16,912 bases of DNA from Bacteroidota bacterium (lineage in GTDB: Bacteria > Bacteroidota > Bacteroidia > Bacteroidales > Prolixibacteraceae), in contig JABMPI010000097.1 in the NCBI GenBank assembly GCA_013203755.1, forward strand, positions 1-16,912. Direction: 5' to 3'. This document shows positions 1 through 10,029 of this stretch, piece by piece. How positions within the stretch are numbered: the stretch's first letter is position 1; every line of letters starts with the position of its first letter. Both the position numbers and the translations under genes were made by a program. The notes beneath the pieces are model-generated. The model was not told where the DNA came from and searched no databases. It worked only from the letters and a program-made list of their open reading frames with translations.

Positions 1-1
1 A

Positions 2-2002
2 CATAGCGCAGCTAATCAGGCTGGTAGAAACAGAACTCTAAGTGAAACCTACGGCGGCGGCGGTTGGGATATGGATTTCAAAAAATATAAGCGTCTTGTC
101 GATTGGCAAGGGGTTCTTGGAGTAAACTTTGTAAACCAACACTTGTCGTATTATACCTTAAAAGGAGTTCGGAAGTTTGATTATCCTCCATCCTTTTCCT
201 ATCACGAACCGTGGTGGAGTAGCTACAATAAAATTGGTGATTATATTGGGCGTATAAGTATGGCAATGGCTGCTGGCGAACAAATAAATACTACTCTGGT
301 ATTGCAACCAAATACATCGGTATGGATGTATTATTCAAAAACTAAAAGGCATCCGGTTATTGATAATATTAAGCACGATTTTAAAGATTTTGTTTATCAA
401 TTGGAAAGAAAACATGTTGAATATGATCTTGGGTCTGAACATGTTTTGAAAACACTGGGAAGTATAAACAAAGACAAGTTTGTTGTAGGTGAGCGGACAT
501 ATAACCTGGTTGTTATTCCTGAAAGTATGGAGAATGTTGACCAAAAAACACTTGAGTTGCTTAATGAATACCTTGCCGGTGGTGGCAAAGTGTTGTCCTT
601 TAATAGGAATATTACAAGAGTAGATGGTATTGAAAGTGTTGAGGGTTCAAATCTTCAAAAGAAATATCCGAATCAATGGATTGTGGCAAATAGCATTGAC
701 GAATTAAAGTGTGAAGAACTATTATTACCCGATGAGTTTTCTGTTGTTGAAGAAGGGATGAGTGGTGAATTATATCACCAGCGTCGAATATTGAAAGATG
801 GTCAATTGCTGTTTTTTGTAAATTCAGATGAGGATTCGAAATCTAATGCCAGAATATCGGCAATTGGGGAAAGTGTAGTTAAAATGGATTTGGAAAATGG
901 ACAAACCAACCTGGTTTCCTGTACACAGGAAAATGGGAAAATGGTTTTCGATCTTCAACTGGAACCTGTTGGAAGTGCATTATATTTTGTTTCTGCTAAA
1001 AAGGAGAATGAACCTGAATTGGTAGCTAAAAAATCTGATTGGAAAGAGATTGTGGGAGCAGAAGATATTAAGGTAAAAACTGCATCAGAAAATATTCTTG
1101 TGTTGAATTATTTAGATTTAAAAACTCCAAAAGCAGAAATGAAAAATGCTTATTTTATGGATGCTTTGGTTTCTTTATATCAAGAAAATGGTATTGAGTT
1201 CGGGAATCCCTGGCAGCATAAAATACAATACAAAAAAGAATACCTTGAACTTGATAACTTTTCGGAAAATTCGGGATTTGATGCTGAATATCACTTTCAA
1301 GTGGCAGAGGGAACAGATCTTTCCAGTTTAAAAGTAGTGGTTGAGCGACCTGAATTATGGACTGTAAGTATTAACGGAAATTTGGTTAAAAAAGAGAATG
1401 GAAAATTTTGGATCGACAAAGATTTTCCTCTGTATAAAATTGGAGAGTTTGCAAAAACCGGAAAAAATACAATTTTGCTTAAAGCAAAACAGATGTCTAT
1501 TTTTGCTGAGCTGATGCCAATTTATATCATCGGAGATTTTAAGGTTAATCCCAAAAAGGTGGGTTTTGAAATCAGCAAGGGAACATTAAATAGTTTGGGT
1601 TCGTGGAAGGATTCTGGTTACATCTTTTATTCTAATAAAGTATCTTATTCGCAGAAATTCACAATTGAAAAGAAATCATCAGACTTTAAGGTAAAACTGA
1701 ATAAGTGGAATGGAACGGTTGCTGAAGTGCTGGTTAATAATAAGGAAGCAGGTATAATTTTCTGGGCACCTGAAGAATTAGATGTAACGCAATTTCTTAT
1801 TGAAGGTGAGAATGAAATTACGGTTCGTGTTGTGGGAAGCCTGAAGAATACTTTTGGGCAGTTTTACGAGAGTAGAATAAGTTGGATATATGGCCCGCAC
1901 GGATGGAATATAGCTCCGGAACATCAACCCGCTTACGATCAATATTACCTGAATAATTACGGATTGTTTGAACCATTTGAACTGTTGAAGGCGGATAATT
2001 AA
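2..2002 (+). CDS. GH106-like glycosyl hydrolase, C-terminal part (5' end outside window)
   Basis: The frame is open from base 2, and the residues before the first ATG (position 71) already look like family sequence, so this is the 3' part of a larger gene: 666 residues are visible. Counting from base 2, residues 13-20 (LSETYGGG) resemble the end-of-barrel strand carrying a conserved Glu (E15) in GH106-like enzymes. The stretch 'DWQGVLGVNFVNQHL' corresponds to the DW..(G)VN.F..H motif of the two GH106 genes downstream. A class I glutamine-amidotransferase-like alpha/beta domain follows (around 'YNLVVIPESM' and 'LAGGGKVLSF'). The last 280 or so residues are beta-sandwich-like, with the 'VLVNNKEAGIIFWAPEELDVT' type of motif found in carbohydrate-binding C-terminal domains. 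Secretion cannot be judged because the N-terminus is missing. It probably releases a terminal sugar such as L-rhamnose; family membership is fairly sure, substrate is not. Confidence 0.8.
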   Translation, partial: HSAANQAGRNRTLSETYGGGGWDMDFKKYKRLVDWQGVLGVNFVNQHLSYYTLKGVRKFDYPPSFSYHEPWWSSYNKIGDYIGRISMAMAAGEQINTTLVLQPNTSVWMYYSKTKRHPVIDNIKHDFKDFVYQLERKHVEYDLGSEHVLKTLGSINKDKFVVGERTYNLVVIPESMENVDQKTLELLNEYLAGGGKVLSFNRNITRVDGIESVEGSNLQKKYPNQWIVANSIDELKCEELLLPDEFSVVEEGMSGELYHQRRILKDGQLLFFVNSDEDSKSNARISAIGESVVKMDLENGQTNLVSCTQENGKMVFDLQLEPVGSALYFVSAKKENEPELVAKKSDWKEIVGAEDIKVKTASENILVLNYLDLKTPKAEMKNAYFMDALVSLYQENGIEFGNPWQHKIQYKKEYLELDNFSENSGFDAEYHFQVAEGTDLSSLKVVVERPELWTVSINGNLVKKENGKFWIDKDFPLYKIGEFAKTGKNTILLKAKQMSIFAELMPIYIIGDFKVNPKKVGFEISKGTLNSLGSWKDSGYIFYSNKVSYSQKFTIEKKSSDFKVKLNKWNGTVAEVLVNNKEAGIIFWAPEELDVTQFLIEGENEITVRVVGSLKNTFGQFYESRISWIYGPHGWNIAPEHQPAYDQYYLNNYGLFEPFELLKADN

Positions 2003-2091
2003 ATAATTTTAAAAGATACTTTTTGAGTATATAAAAGATAATTATTTCCGCATAGTTGTAAAACTTGTTTTATTGCAAAATAAATGGGAAC

Positions 2092-2121
2092 GGGAGTTTG
2101 AACCTTAAGATTTAAACTCCC
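2092..2121 (+). terminator. Hairpin after the first glycosidase gene, possible terminator
   Basis: GGGAGTTTGAA (2092-2102) pairs with TTTAAACTCCC (2111-2121), giving an 11-bp stem with one G-T wobble and an 8-base loop. It lies about 90 bases after the stop at 2002 and about 100 bases before the next start. The sequence after it is pyrimidine-rich but has no clean T run, so intrinsic termination is plausible rather than certain. The position suggests that the first gene ends one transcription unit and that the next begins in the remaining 100 bases. I could not find a convincing Bacteroidota promoter (TTG, then TAnnTTTG) in the 221-base gap. Confidence 0.5.
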
Positions 2122-2223
2122 TTACTTCCTGAATACTTTCCATTAATCTTTTATTTACAGCTTTGAATTTTATTTATTTATTCATAAAAATAGTACTCAA
2201 TACAAAGATTTAATACCATCACA

Positions 2224-5200
2224 ATGAAAATTCACAAAATTATCTTTCAATCGATCATCAGGCTTAAAACAGTTGTGTCCATTTTGTCGGTAATGATGAT
2301 TAGCTGTACAACTGCATCTGTTGATCAACTGAAAGAATCATTTAAAAACCCACCAGATTCTTCGCGTCCTGGCGTGTATTGGTATTTCATGGACGGGAAT
2401 TTGAACCGCGAAGAAATGTCCAAAGACCTCGAATCCATGAAAGAAGTTGGAATCAGTAACTTAATATTTCTTGAAGTAGGCATTGGAGTTCCGCGCGGTC
2501 CGGTTGACTTTATGAGTGAAGAGTGGCAGGATTTATATGTACATGCGGTTAGGGAAGCAGAACGACTTGGTATTAAAATATTATTAGGCGCCGGCCCCGG
2601 TTGGTGTGGAAGCGGTGGCCCGTGGGTAAAACCCGAAGAATCGATGAAGCACTTGGTTTTTAGTGAAACAGAAGTATCTGGCAATAAAAAAATAAACATT
2701 ACACTTCCAATTCCTGAACAACGAAGTACTCCCTGGCATACAATGAAAGATCCATATTATGAAGATGTAGCTGTTTATGCCATCCCAAATTCAGCAAAAG
2801 CAGTTATTGAAGATATCAACGAAAAAGCCCTCTATGAAAGGTATCCTATTTCTTCCAGTCCAAATGTGAAAACTCATTTACCTGCACTTGCCAATTATGA
2901 AGAAGCGAAAGAAAGTAAAATTCTAAACCAGAAAGATATCATTGATATTTCTCAGTACTTAAAAAAAGATGGACATTTGGTTTGGGATGCACCGAAAGGA
3001 AAATGGACTATTGTGAGGATGGGAATCCGTGTAACGGGTGCCAGCACACGTCCTTCTCCCGAGCCCGCGATTGGTCTAGAATCGAATAAATTAGACGCAA
3101 AAGCTTTTGGAAATCATCTAAAAAATTATACCGATGTCCTGCTAAAGAAAACTTCTCCCCGAAAAGAGGGGGTTGGCTGGACCGGTTTTCATATGGATAG
3201 CTGGGAGAGCGGTTCACAAAACTGGACGGATGGGATTGTTGAGGAATTTGAAAAAAGACGAGGCTATGATCCGGAACCCTATTTTCTAACCTATACCGGA
3301 CGGGCTGTGGGAAGCGTTGAAGCCAGCGAACGTTTTTTATGGGATCTCCGCAAAACTTGTCAGGAGTTACTTTTAGAAAATCATGCCGAATTTGCAAAAG
3401 CTTACGCACATAAAAACGGTTTGGAGCTAACCATAGAACCCTATGACATGAACCCAGCCGGCGACCTTGATTTGGGAGCAGTCGCCGATGTAATTATGGC
3501 TGAATTCTGGAGTAAAAGATTTGGGTATAACACGCATTATGCGGTTGTTGAAGCTACTTCTATTTCGCATATTACAGGGCAGCCAGTTGTGGGTGCTGAG
3601 GTTTTTACTTCAAATAACAGCGAAGCATGGCAACAATATCCCTGGTCGATGAAAGACCAAAGCGACTGGGCATTGGCAATGGGGGTAAATCGATTTGTAT
3701 ATCACACGTTTGCACATAAACCGTTGGGAGACGAATACCGACCCGGCATGACCATGGGGCAGTACGGAGTGCATTGGGACAGGGGGCAAACCTGGTGGCC
3801 GATGGTGGAGGCCTATCACAACTACATAAGCCGTTGTTCACACATGATGCAGCAGGGACAAGCCGTTTCTGACATTCTTTATTTAACACCGGAAGGAGCT
3901 CCAATGGTTTTTATTGCTCCAAAGGATGCGCTGAAAGAAAATGGTCCTATTCCTGATAAAAAAGGATACAGTTTTGATGCATGTTCACCTAAAATGCTAC
4001 TGGAAAGAGCTGATGTGGAAAATGGTAAAATCGTTTTCCCGGGAGCATCTTCCTACGAAATAATGGTGCTACCCAATTTTGAAACAATGACATCCGAATT
4101 GCTGGAAAAGATCACTTCACTCATAGAAAAAGGAGCGAAGATAATTGGCAAACCTCCGTTAAAATCACCAAGTTTAACCGATTTCCCAAATTGCGATAAT
4201 CAAGTGAAAACCTTGGCTGATAAATTGTGGGGATCAATTGAAACACCTGGCAAGTTAAGTGAACGAATTATTGGGGAAGGTTCAATTTATTGGGGAGGCA
4301 ATCTCTCAAATATGACTTCTGACATTCTTTACCCCAGCTATGAAAATACGGCTGAGCTTTTGTCTCAATTGAATATTAGCGAAGATTTTAGTTCGAAGAA
4401 CAACACGATTCGCTTTGGTCACCGCAAAACAGCGGATAAGGATATTTATTTTGTAGCCAACAGAACTGCATCCTTTCAAACTACTGAATGCGTATTTCGT
4501 GCAGAAGGCGAGCCTGAATTGTGGATAGGAACAACCGGAGAGACAAGAAAGATTAGGGATTATTCAGTAGAAAATGGAATGACCACAATCCCTTTACAAT
4601 TCTTCCCGCATGAAAGTTTCTTTATTACTTTCTCAACTACTGAAGAACAAAAAGCAATTGCAAGAACTGGAAAAGGAAACTTCCTGGTTTTTAATAAACT
4701 AAAAACAATTGAAGGGGCATGGAATGTTTCGTTCGATTCGAAACTTGGAGGTCCTGAAAATATCGAATTTAATAAGTTACAAGACTGGACGCAACACGAA
4801 ATGCGTGGGATAAAATACTATTCAGGAATTGCCACCTACAAAAAGACATTTTCTATTGATGAAATAAAAGACAAAAAATATTACATCGATCTTGGAGTTG
4901 TAAATGATATTGCACGTGTGAAACTGAATGGAAAAGATATTGGTGTAGTTTGGTGCGCACCATGGCGTATTGACATTTCAAGTGCTTTAAAAGAAGGAGA
5001 AAATAAACTTGAAATAGAAGTTGCCAATCGTTGGATTAATCGTTTGTTGGGAGACAGTCAAGAACCCGACGCCAATGTAAGAACCGTAAAATTTGAGAAT
5101 GGCTTGATGGGAGGCAAAGAATTTACCACCGGCAGGTACACTTTTACTACAAAATCAGCGATGAGGTCATTTCGGTTTACAGAGCCTCTTTCTTCCGGAT

Positions 5201-5241
5201 TGTTAGGACCGGTTACTATTCTGGAAACTAATAAAAAGTAA
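2224..5241 (+). CDS. GH106-like glycosyl hydrolase lipoprotein (putative alpha-L-rhamnosidase)
   Basis: This 1005-residue protein has a lipoprotein signal peptide with a lipobox ending at C28 (...MMISC), so it should be anchored in the envelope; this supports the ATG at 2224. A barrel follows with the GH106 landmarks 'RPGVYWYFMDG', 'GPGWCGSGGPWVKPE' and 'DSWESGSQNWTDG' (D325, E328), then IEPY (E405), AEFW (E427) and GAEVFTS (E459). These Glu residues are candidates for catalysis or metal binding by comparison with the canonical neighbour downstream. An amidotransferase-like domain ('YEIMVLPNFETM', about residue 615) and a C-terminal beta-sandwich ('VKLNGKDIGVVWCAPWRIDIS', about 900-920) complete the fold. 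GH106 enzymes remove alpha-L-rhamnose with inversion. The IEPYD stretch differs from the LENYGHWG of the neighbour, so the linkage or sugar may differ. The next gene starts 27 bases downstream, so co-transcription is likely. Confidence 0.88.
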   Translation: MKIHKIIFQSIIRLKTVVSILSVMMISCTTASVDQLKESFKNPPDSSRPGVYWYFMDGNLNREEMSKDLESMKEVGISNLIFLEVGIGVPRGPVDFMSEEWQDLYVHAVREAERLGIKILLGAGPGWCGSGGPWVKPEESMKHLVFSETEVSGNKKINITLPIPEQRSTPWHTMKDPYYEDVAVYAIPNSAKAVIEDINEKALYERYPISSSPNVKTHLPALANYEEAKESKILNQKDIIDISQYLKKDGHLVWDAPKGKWTIVRMGIRVTGASTRPSPEPAIGLESNKLDAKAFGNHLKNYTDVLLKKTSPRKEGVGWTGFHMDSWESGSQNWTDGIVEEFEKRRGYDPEPYFLTYTGRAVGSVEASERFLWDLRKTCQELLLENHAEFAKAYAHKNGLELTIEPYDMNPAGDLDLGAVADVIMAEFWSKRFGYNTHYAVVEATSISHITGQPVVGAEVFTSNNSEAWQQYPWSMKDQSDWALAMGVNRFVYHTFAHKPLGDEYRPGMTMGQYGVHWDRGQTWWPMVEAYHNYISRCSHMMQQGQAVSDILYLTPEGAPMVFIAPKDALKENGPIPDKKGYSFDACSPKMLLERADVENGKIVFPGASSYEIMVLPNFETMTSELLEKITSLIEKGAKIIGKPPLKSPSLTDFPNCDNQVKTLADKLWGSIETPGKLSERIIGEGSIYWGGNLSNMTSDILYPSYENTAELLSQLNISEDFSSKNNTIRFGHRKTADKDIYFVANRTASFQTTECVFRAEGEPELWIGTTGETRKIRDYSVENGMTTIPLQFFPHESFFITFSTTEEQKAIARTGKGNFLVFNKLKTIEGAWNVSFDSKLGGPENIEFNKLQDWTQHEMRGIKYYSGIATYKKTFSIDEIKDKKYYIDLGVVNDIARVKLNGKDIGVVWCAPWRIDISSALKEGENKLEIEVANRWINRLLGDSQEPDANVRTVKFENGLMGGKEFTTGRYTFTTKSAMRSFRFTEPLSSGLLGPVTILETNKK

Positions 5242-5268
5242 TTTTAGGATTAAAAAATAATACTAATC

Positions 5269-8200
5269 ATGAATATCAAAAACACATCTGTAAAAATACT
5301 CACACTTTTTTGTGTAGTATTTTTAATGGCTCAATGTACTTCATCAGAAAAAATGCCTCCTGCAGAATTCCAAAATATCCAAACCGGATTTGTAACTCCA
5401 CACGATACAAATAGTGTTTGGTGTTACTGGTATTGGATTGGCGACGATATTTCCAAAGAAGGGATTACCAAAGACCTCGAAGCAATGAAAGAGGTGGGAA
5501 TTGGTGCAGCTTTTATTGGTAATATTAATCCTGAAGAGGTGGATGGCCCCGTTCCAATGCTTAGCGAAGAGTGGTGGGATTGTATGGTTCATGCGGTAAA
5601 CGAAGGCAAACGAATAGGTGTTGATATTGGCACATTTAACTGCCCCGGTTGGAGTATGTCTGGTGGCCCTTGGGTAAAACCCGAAATGGCCATGCGTCAC
5701 ATGGTTTATTCAGAGACAACGGTAAAAGGTTCGGGGAAAGTGGAGCTACAATTAACTCAACCCAAAAAGGAGTTTCAGGACTCACATGTTTTGGCATTTC
5801 CAACTTTGCAAACCGAAAAGACAAAGCTGACCAATAAGAATTCAAGTATTAAAATAACTCCTCAAATAGATGATGCACGTGCCCTTATAGATGGTGATCG
5901 ATTGTCGGTTTCATATTTTAATGCCGGAGCCAATGAGTATTCAATTGATATTAAATCGAAAGAAATTATTCATGCCAGAAGTATTCAGTTATTTCCGGGG
6001 AAGAATGGATTTGATGCGAATTGTGAATTATTTGCATTTGTTGATGGAGAATATAAATCGATTAAAACGTTTTTGTTTGAACGACAGAACACCGCGGTAA
6101 ATGTTGGCCCTGACAGATTTGGTGCAGTTGCTATTTCATTGCCCGATGTTCGTTCTGATGCATTTAGATTAGTTTGTATGAACAGAGGTCAAAGATGGAG
6201 AGCGAATGTTGGATTCTCCGAAATAAGCATCTCTGAAGAACCGGTTTTAGAACATTATGTTGAAAAGAAATTGGGTAAAATGTTCCCTTCACCTTTACCG
6301 AAATGGAATAGTTATATCTGGGAGAATCAGGAAAATATTAATACTGAGGAGTTGAAAATCAGAGGTTCTGAGGTGATTGATATTTCTGATAAAATGGATG
6401 CCAACGGACTGCTGATCTGGGATGTACCGGAAGGTGAGTGGACAGTAATGCGTTTTGGAATGACACCGACCGGAACAACAAATTCTCCTTCAGCTCCGCA
6501 AGGGAAAGGCTACGAAATTGACAAAGCAAGTAGCAAAATAGCTCGTTTGCATTACGAGAATTATGTGGGTGAATTATTAAAACGTGTTCCTGTTGAAAAC
6601 AGAGATGCTTTGAAGTATGTTATTGCCGATAGTTACGAGCAGGGATCGCAAAACTGGACAGATGGTTTTGAACAAACATTCGAAGAAAAATTTGGGTACA
6701 ATCCCAAAAAATACTTACCTGTTTTTGCCGGAAAAATAGTCAACAGTGTTGAAGAGTCTAACCGGTTTTTATGGGATTTGCGACGGTCGGTTGCCGATGC
6801 AGTGGCTTACGAATATGTTGGTGGTTTGCGCGAGGTGAGCAATGAAAACAACCTAAAACTTTGGCTCGAAAATTACGGACACTGGGGATTTCCTTCCGAA
6901 TTTTTGATGTATGGCGGGCAATCGAATTTAGTGGCGGGTGAGTTTTGGAACGAAGGAACTTTGGGTAATATTGAATGTAAATCGGGTTCATCGGCAGCGC
7001 ACATTTATGGTAAGCCTGTAACTTCTGCCGAGGCTTTTACTGCTTCAGGGAAAGCATTTCAAAGGCACCCGGCAATGTTAAAAAAACGTGGTGACTGAGT
7101 TTTACTGAAGGGATAAATCATTTTGTACTTCATTTGTATATTCATCAACCCGACGACAATCGCGTGCCCGGAGTAAATGCCTGGTTTAGCACCGAGTTTA
7201 ACCGGCACAATACCTGGTTCAAACAATCTAAAACATGGATCGAATATTTGCGCCGCTGCCAGCATTTGTTGCAGCAAGGTAAATATGTTGCCGATGTCTG
7301 TTATTTTATTGGCGAAGATGCTCCAATGATGACCGGCGCCAGAAACCCGGAGTTACCCGAAGGTTATTCTTACGATTATATTAATGCAGAAGTGATTTTA
7401 AACAGACTTTCTGTTGAAGATGGTAAATTTGTTTTGCCCGATGGAACTTCTTACCGTGTTATGGTGCTGCCTCCAATGAATACGATGCGCCCTGAATTAC
7501 TGGCAAAAATTGAACAATTGGTAACGCAGGGCGGTGTTGTTTTTGGTCAGGCACCCGATAAATCACCGAGCCTTGCAAATTTTCCCGAAAGCGACAGGCA
7601 GGTAAAAGAATTGGCTGAAAAACTTTGGGGAGCAGAAATCGATAACAACACTCAAATTAAAAAATATGGGAATGGTTTTGTGGTTGATGAATTAGATTTA
7701 AAGTCAACTTTAGAGACATTGAATGTTGAAAAAGATGTGAATTATAAAAGTGATGTTCCTGTGCTCTGGACACACCGCAACATGCCCGGCATGGAGATTT
7801 ATTTCCTGACAAACCAAAGTGAAGAGGAGGTAAATTTCGAACCATCATTTAGAGTAAGCGGAATGAAACCTCAATTGTGGAATGCGGTAACCGGAGAAAT
7901 TAGGTTTTTGAATGAATACACCGAAGTAAATGGACGAACCTCCGTTCCTCTAAAAATGGAGGCACACCGTAGTTGGTTTGTTGTGTTTATAAATAACGAT
8001 GAAAATATAGGAAACGGTTTTGAAAAGAACTTCCCGGAGTTCAAACAAATACAAACCGTTGAAACAGAGTGGACGGTTGATTTTCAAAATAAAGACATTG
8101 GTCCCAAGGCTCCGGTTAAATTTAAGTCCTTGCCAGATTGGTCACTTTCCGACAATGAAAAAATAAAATTCTATTCCGGCACTGCAACTTATGAAACTTC

Positions 8201-8531
8201 TTTTGAGTTAAATAACATTCCTGAAAACGAGGAGCTTTTTATCAATCTGGGTAATGTGGGTGTAATGGCGAAAGTGAGAATCAACGGACAAGATATTGGC
8301 GGAACATGGATAGCACCTTATCGTTTAAAAGCAACTGAGTTTTTTAAAAAGGGCACGAATAAAATTGAAATTGAAGTGGTTAACCTTTGGCGTAATCAAC
8401 TGATAAAAGATAAAAAATTACCGAAAGAAGATCGTTACACCTGGCATTTGGTTGATGACATTAGAGAAGATGAGGAACCACATTCGTCGGGATTAATTGG
8501 ACCGGTTACTGTTGAAATGATTGGAAAATAA
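5269..8531 (+). pseudogene. Canonical GH106 alpha-L-rhamnosidase lipoprotein, split by a one-base frameshift
   Basis: The first frame runs 5269-7098 (609 residues) and stops at TGA 7096-7098. The homologous protein continues in another frame from 7098 to 8531. One extra G at about 7097 (TGG AGT instead of TGA GT) would restore 'RGD-W-SFTEGINHFVLHLYIHQP', which matches the neighbour's 'SDWALAMGVNRFVYHTFAHKP', and give 1087 residues. The lipobox cysteine is C23 (MAQC). Canonical GH106 motifs are all present: DSYEQGSQNWTDG (D454, E457), LENYGHWG (E534), AGEFW (E558) and SAEAFT (E588). After the junction come an amidotransferase-like domain ('YRVMVLPPMNTM') and a beta-sandwich ('VRINGQDIGGTWIAPYRL'). 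About 140 residues between roughly 180 and 368 are absent from the preceding paralogue and look like an inserted beta-sandwich. The downstream half has no signal peptide and its first possible start is only TTG, so it is not a separate gene. It is either a real mutation or a sequencing error; both halves look well conserved. Confidence 0.85.
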
Positions 8532-8594
8532 AATTTGCAGAAGAGAACAGGCAAAGGAGTAAAAAAAGATTTAAATTACCAGAAAATTTACAAA

Positions 8595-10007
8595 ATGACT
8601 AAAGTTGGATTATTCGGAATTGGTTTGGATACATATTGGGATCAGTTCGAAGGGCTTCTGGATAAACTAAAAGGGTATCAAAATCAGATTAAAACTAATA
8701 TTGAAGAATTTGGTGTAGAGGTGGTTGATGCCGGAATGGTTGATAATCCTGTTAAGGCCAGAGAAGCAGCTGATTTACTAAAGCAAAGCGATGTTGAAAT
8801 CGTGTTTTTATATGTTTCTACCTATGCTTTGTCGTCAACTGTTTTGCCGGTGGCTCAAAAAGTAAAAGTGCCAATTGTTATTCTTAATCTTCAACCTGTG
8901 GCACAGCTGGATTACGAAGCTTTTAATGCATTAGGCGATCGCGGTAAAATGACTGGTGTTTGGTTGGAGCACTGCCAGGCATGTTCTGTTCCCGAGATTG
9001 CTTCTGTATTCAATCGTGCGGGCATTCAATACGATTTTGTAACCGGGTATTTACAAGACAAAGAAGCCTGGAGCGACATTTCAGAATGGACTGAAGTAGC
9101 TCGCGTGGCAGCATCTCTGCGAAATAATCGTCTGGGTATTTTGGGGCATTATTACGGTGGTATGTTAGACGTTTACACGGATATAACCAAGCAGTCGGCA
9201 GTGTTTGGTACCCACATCGAATTGCTCGAAATGTGTGAGCTGAAACGACATCGGGATGAGGTGACCGAAAGTGACCTTGAAGAAAAGATAATAGAATTTC
9301 ATGAATCTTTTGAAGTTATCTCTGAATGTGAAATGGCTGAAATTGAGCGTGCAGCACGAACATCGGTGGCTCTCGATAAATTGGTTGAGAACCACTGCCT
9401 GGGTTCAATGGCCTATTATTATGAAGGCGAAGCAGGTAATGAATACGAAAATATAGTAACATCGGTAATTGCGGGCAATACATTGTTAACTGGTAAAAAT
9501 ATTCCAGTGGCAGGAGAGTGCGAAGTAAAAAATGCACAAGCCATGAAAATTATGGCTGAATTTGGTGCAGGAGGATCATTCTCCGAATTCTATCTAATGG
9601 ATTTTAAAGATGATGTTGTAATGCTTGGTCACGATGGTCCTGCACATCCAGCTATCGCTGAGGGGCGGGTAAAGTTGGTGCCACTTCCTATATATCACGG
9701 AAAACCTGGCAAAGGGCTTTCCATTCAAATGACTGTAAAATATGGCCCGGTAACTATCCTTTCGGTAGTAGAAAATTACAATGGGGTATCACTTTTGGTG
9801 GCGGAAGGAGAGTCGGTTTCAGGGGCAATCCTTCAAATTGGAAATACCAATAGTCGTTACCGTTTTTCAATTGGAGCCAAAGAATTTATGAATCAATGGT
9901 CGAAACAAGGTCCCGCTCACCATTGTGCAATTGGTGTGGGACATATTGCTGATAAAATTGAAAAGCTTGGTCAAATACTAAATATTGATGTGGTGAAAAT
10001 CTGTTAA
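8595..10007 (+). CDS. L-arabinose/L-fucose isomerase-like protein
   Basis: Starting at the ATG at 8595 the protein is 470 residues (MTKVGLFGIGLDTYW...). An upstream TTG at 8535 in the same frame would add 20 Lys-rich residues unlike the family, and the ATG is preceded by an A-rich stretch, so I chose 8595. It has no signal peptide, so it is cytoplasmic. The fold and motifs match the L-arabinose isomerase group of aldose-ketose isomerases, which use Mn2+. Likely metal ligands are E308 (AGECEVKNA), E331 (SFSEFYLMD), H346 (LGHDGPAH) and H442/H443 (GPAHHCAIG). It is a little shorter than classical AraA (about 500 residues) and belongs to a divergent branch, so the substrate could be L-arabinose, L-fucose, L-rhamnose or another aldose. 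Its place between glycosidase genes suggests it processes the sugar they release. The neighbouring gaps are 63 and 22 bases, consistent with an operon. Confidence 0.85.
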   Translation: MTKVGLFGIGLDTYWDQFEGLLDKLKGYQNQIKTNIEEFGVEVVDAGMVDNPVKAREAADLLKQSDVEIVFLYVSTYALSSTVLPVAQKVKVPIVILNLQPVAQLDYEAFNALGDRGKMTGVWLEHCQACSVPEIASVFNRAGIQYDFVTGYLQDKEAWSDISEWTEVARVAASLRNNRLGILGHYYGGMLDVYTDITKQSAVFGTHIELLEMCELKRHRDEVTESDLEEKIIEFHESFEVISECEMAEIERAARTSVALDKLVENHCLGSMAYYYEGEAGNEYENIVTSVIAGNTLLTGKNIPVAGECEVKNAQAMKIMAEFGAGGSFSEFYLMDFKDDVVMLGHDGPAHPAIAEGRVKLVPLPIYHGKPGKGLSIQMTVKYGPVTILSVVENYNGVSLLVAEGESVSGAILQIGNTNSRYRFSIGAKEFMNQWSKQGPAHHCAIGVGHIADKIEKLGQILNIDVVKIC

Positions 10008-10008
10008 A
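9977..10008 (+). repeat. Direct repeat copy 1: end of the isomerase gene
   Basis: These 32 bases (last nine codons and stop of the isomerase, plus two bases before and one after) recur at 11297-11328 with 30 of 32 identities, 1320 bases downstream. The two differences (9989 T to C, 10001 C to T) are both synonymous when read in frame (Asp and Ile codons). The repeats flank the GH99-like gene. Confidence 0.85.
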
Positions 10009-10029
10009 CCAGGATTAATAAATAAACAA

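Noticed and set aside
2069..2084. Small AT-only hairpin (TTTATT, GCAA loop, AATAAA) before the 2092-2121 stem
   Set aside because: Six A-T pairs are too weak, and AT-rich intergenic sequence produces such hairpins by chance.
2003..2223. Promoter upstream of the 2224 gene
   Set aside because: I looked for the Bacteroidota -33 TTG / -7 TAnnTTTG pair and saw only near misses with wrong spacing (for example TACAGCTTTG), so none is annotated.
7078..7098. Programmed -1 frameshifting at the A-rich run (TTA AAA AAA CGT) as the explanation for the split GH106 gene
   Set aside because: The downstream frame is the -1 frame, but a slip at 7080-7086 reads ACG TGG TGA and stops at 7092-7094. The shift must fall within 7095-7098, where there is no slippery sequence.
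7134..8531. Downstream half of the 5269-8531 locus as an independent 465-residue gene
   Set aside because: It would start at a TTG that is an internal Leu codon of the family, has no signal peptide or ribosome binding site, and its sequence continues exactly from the first half.
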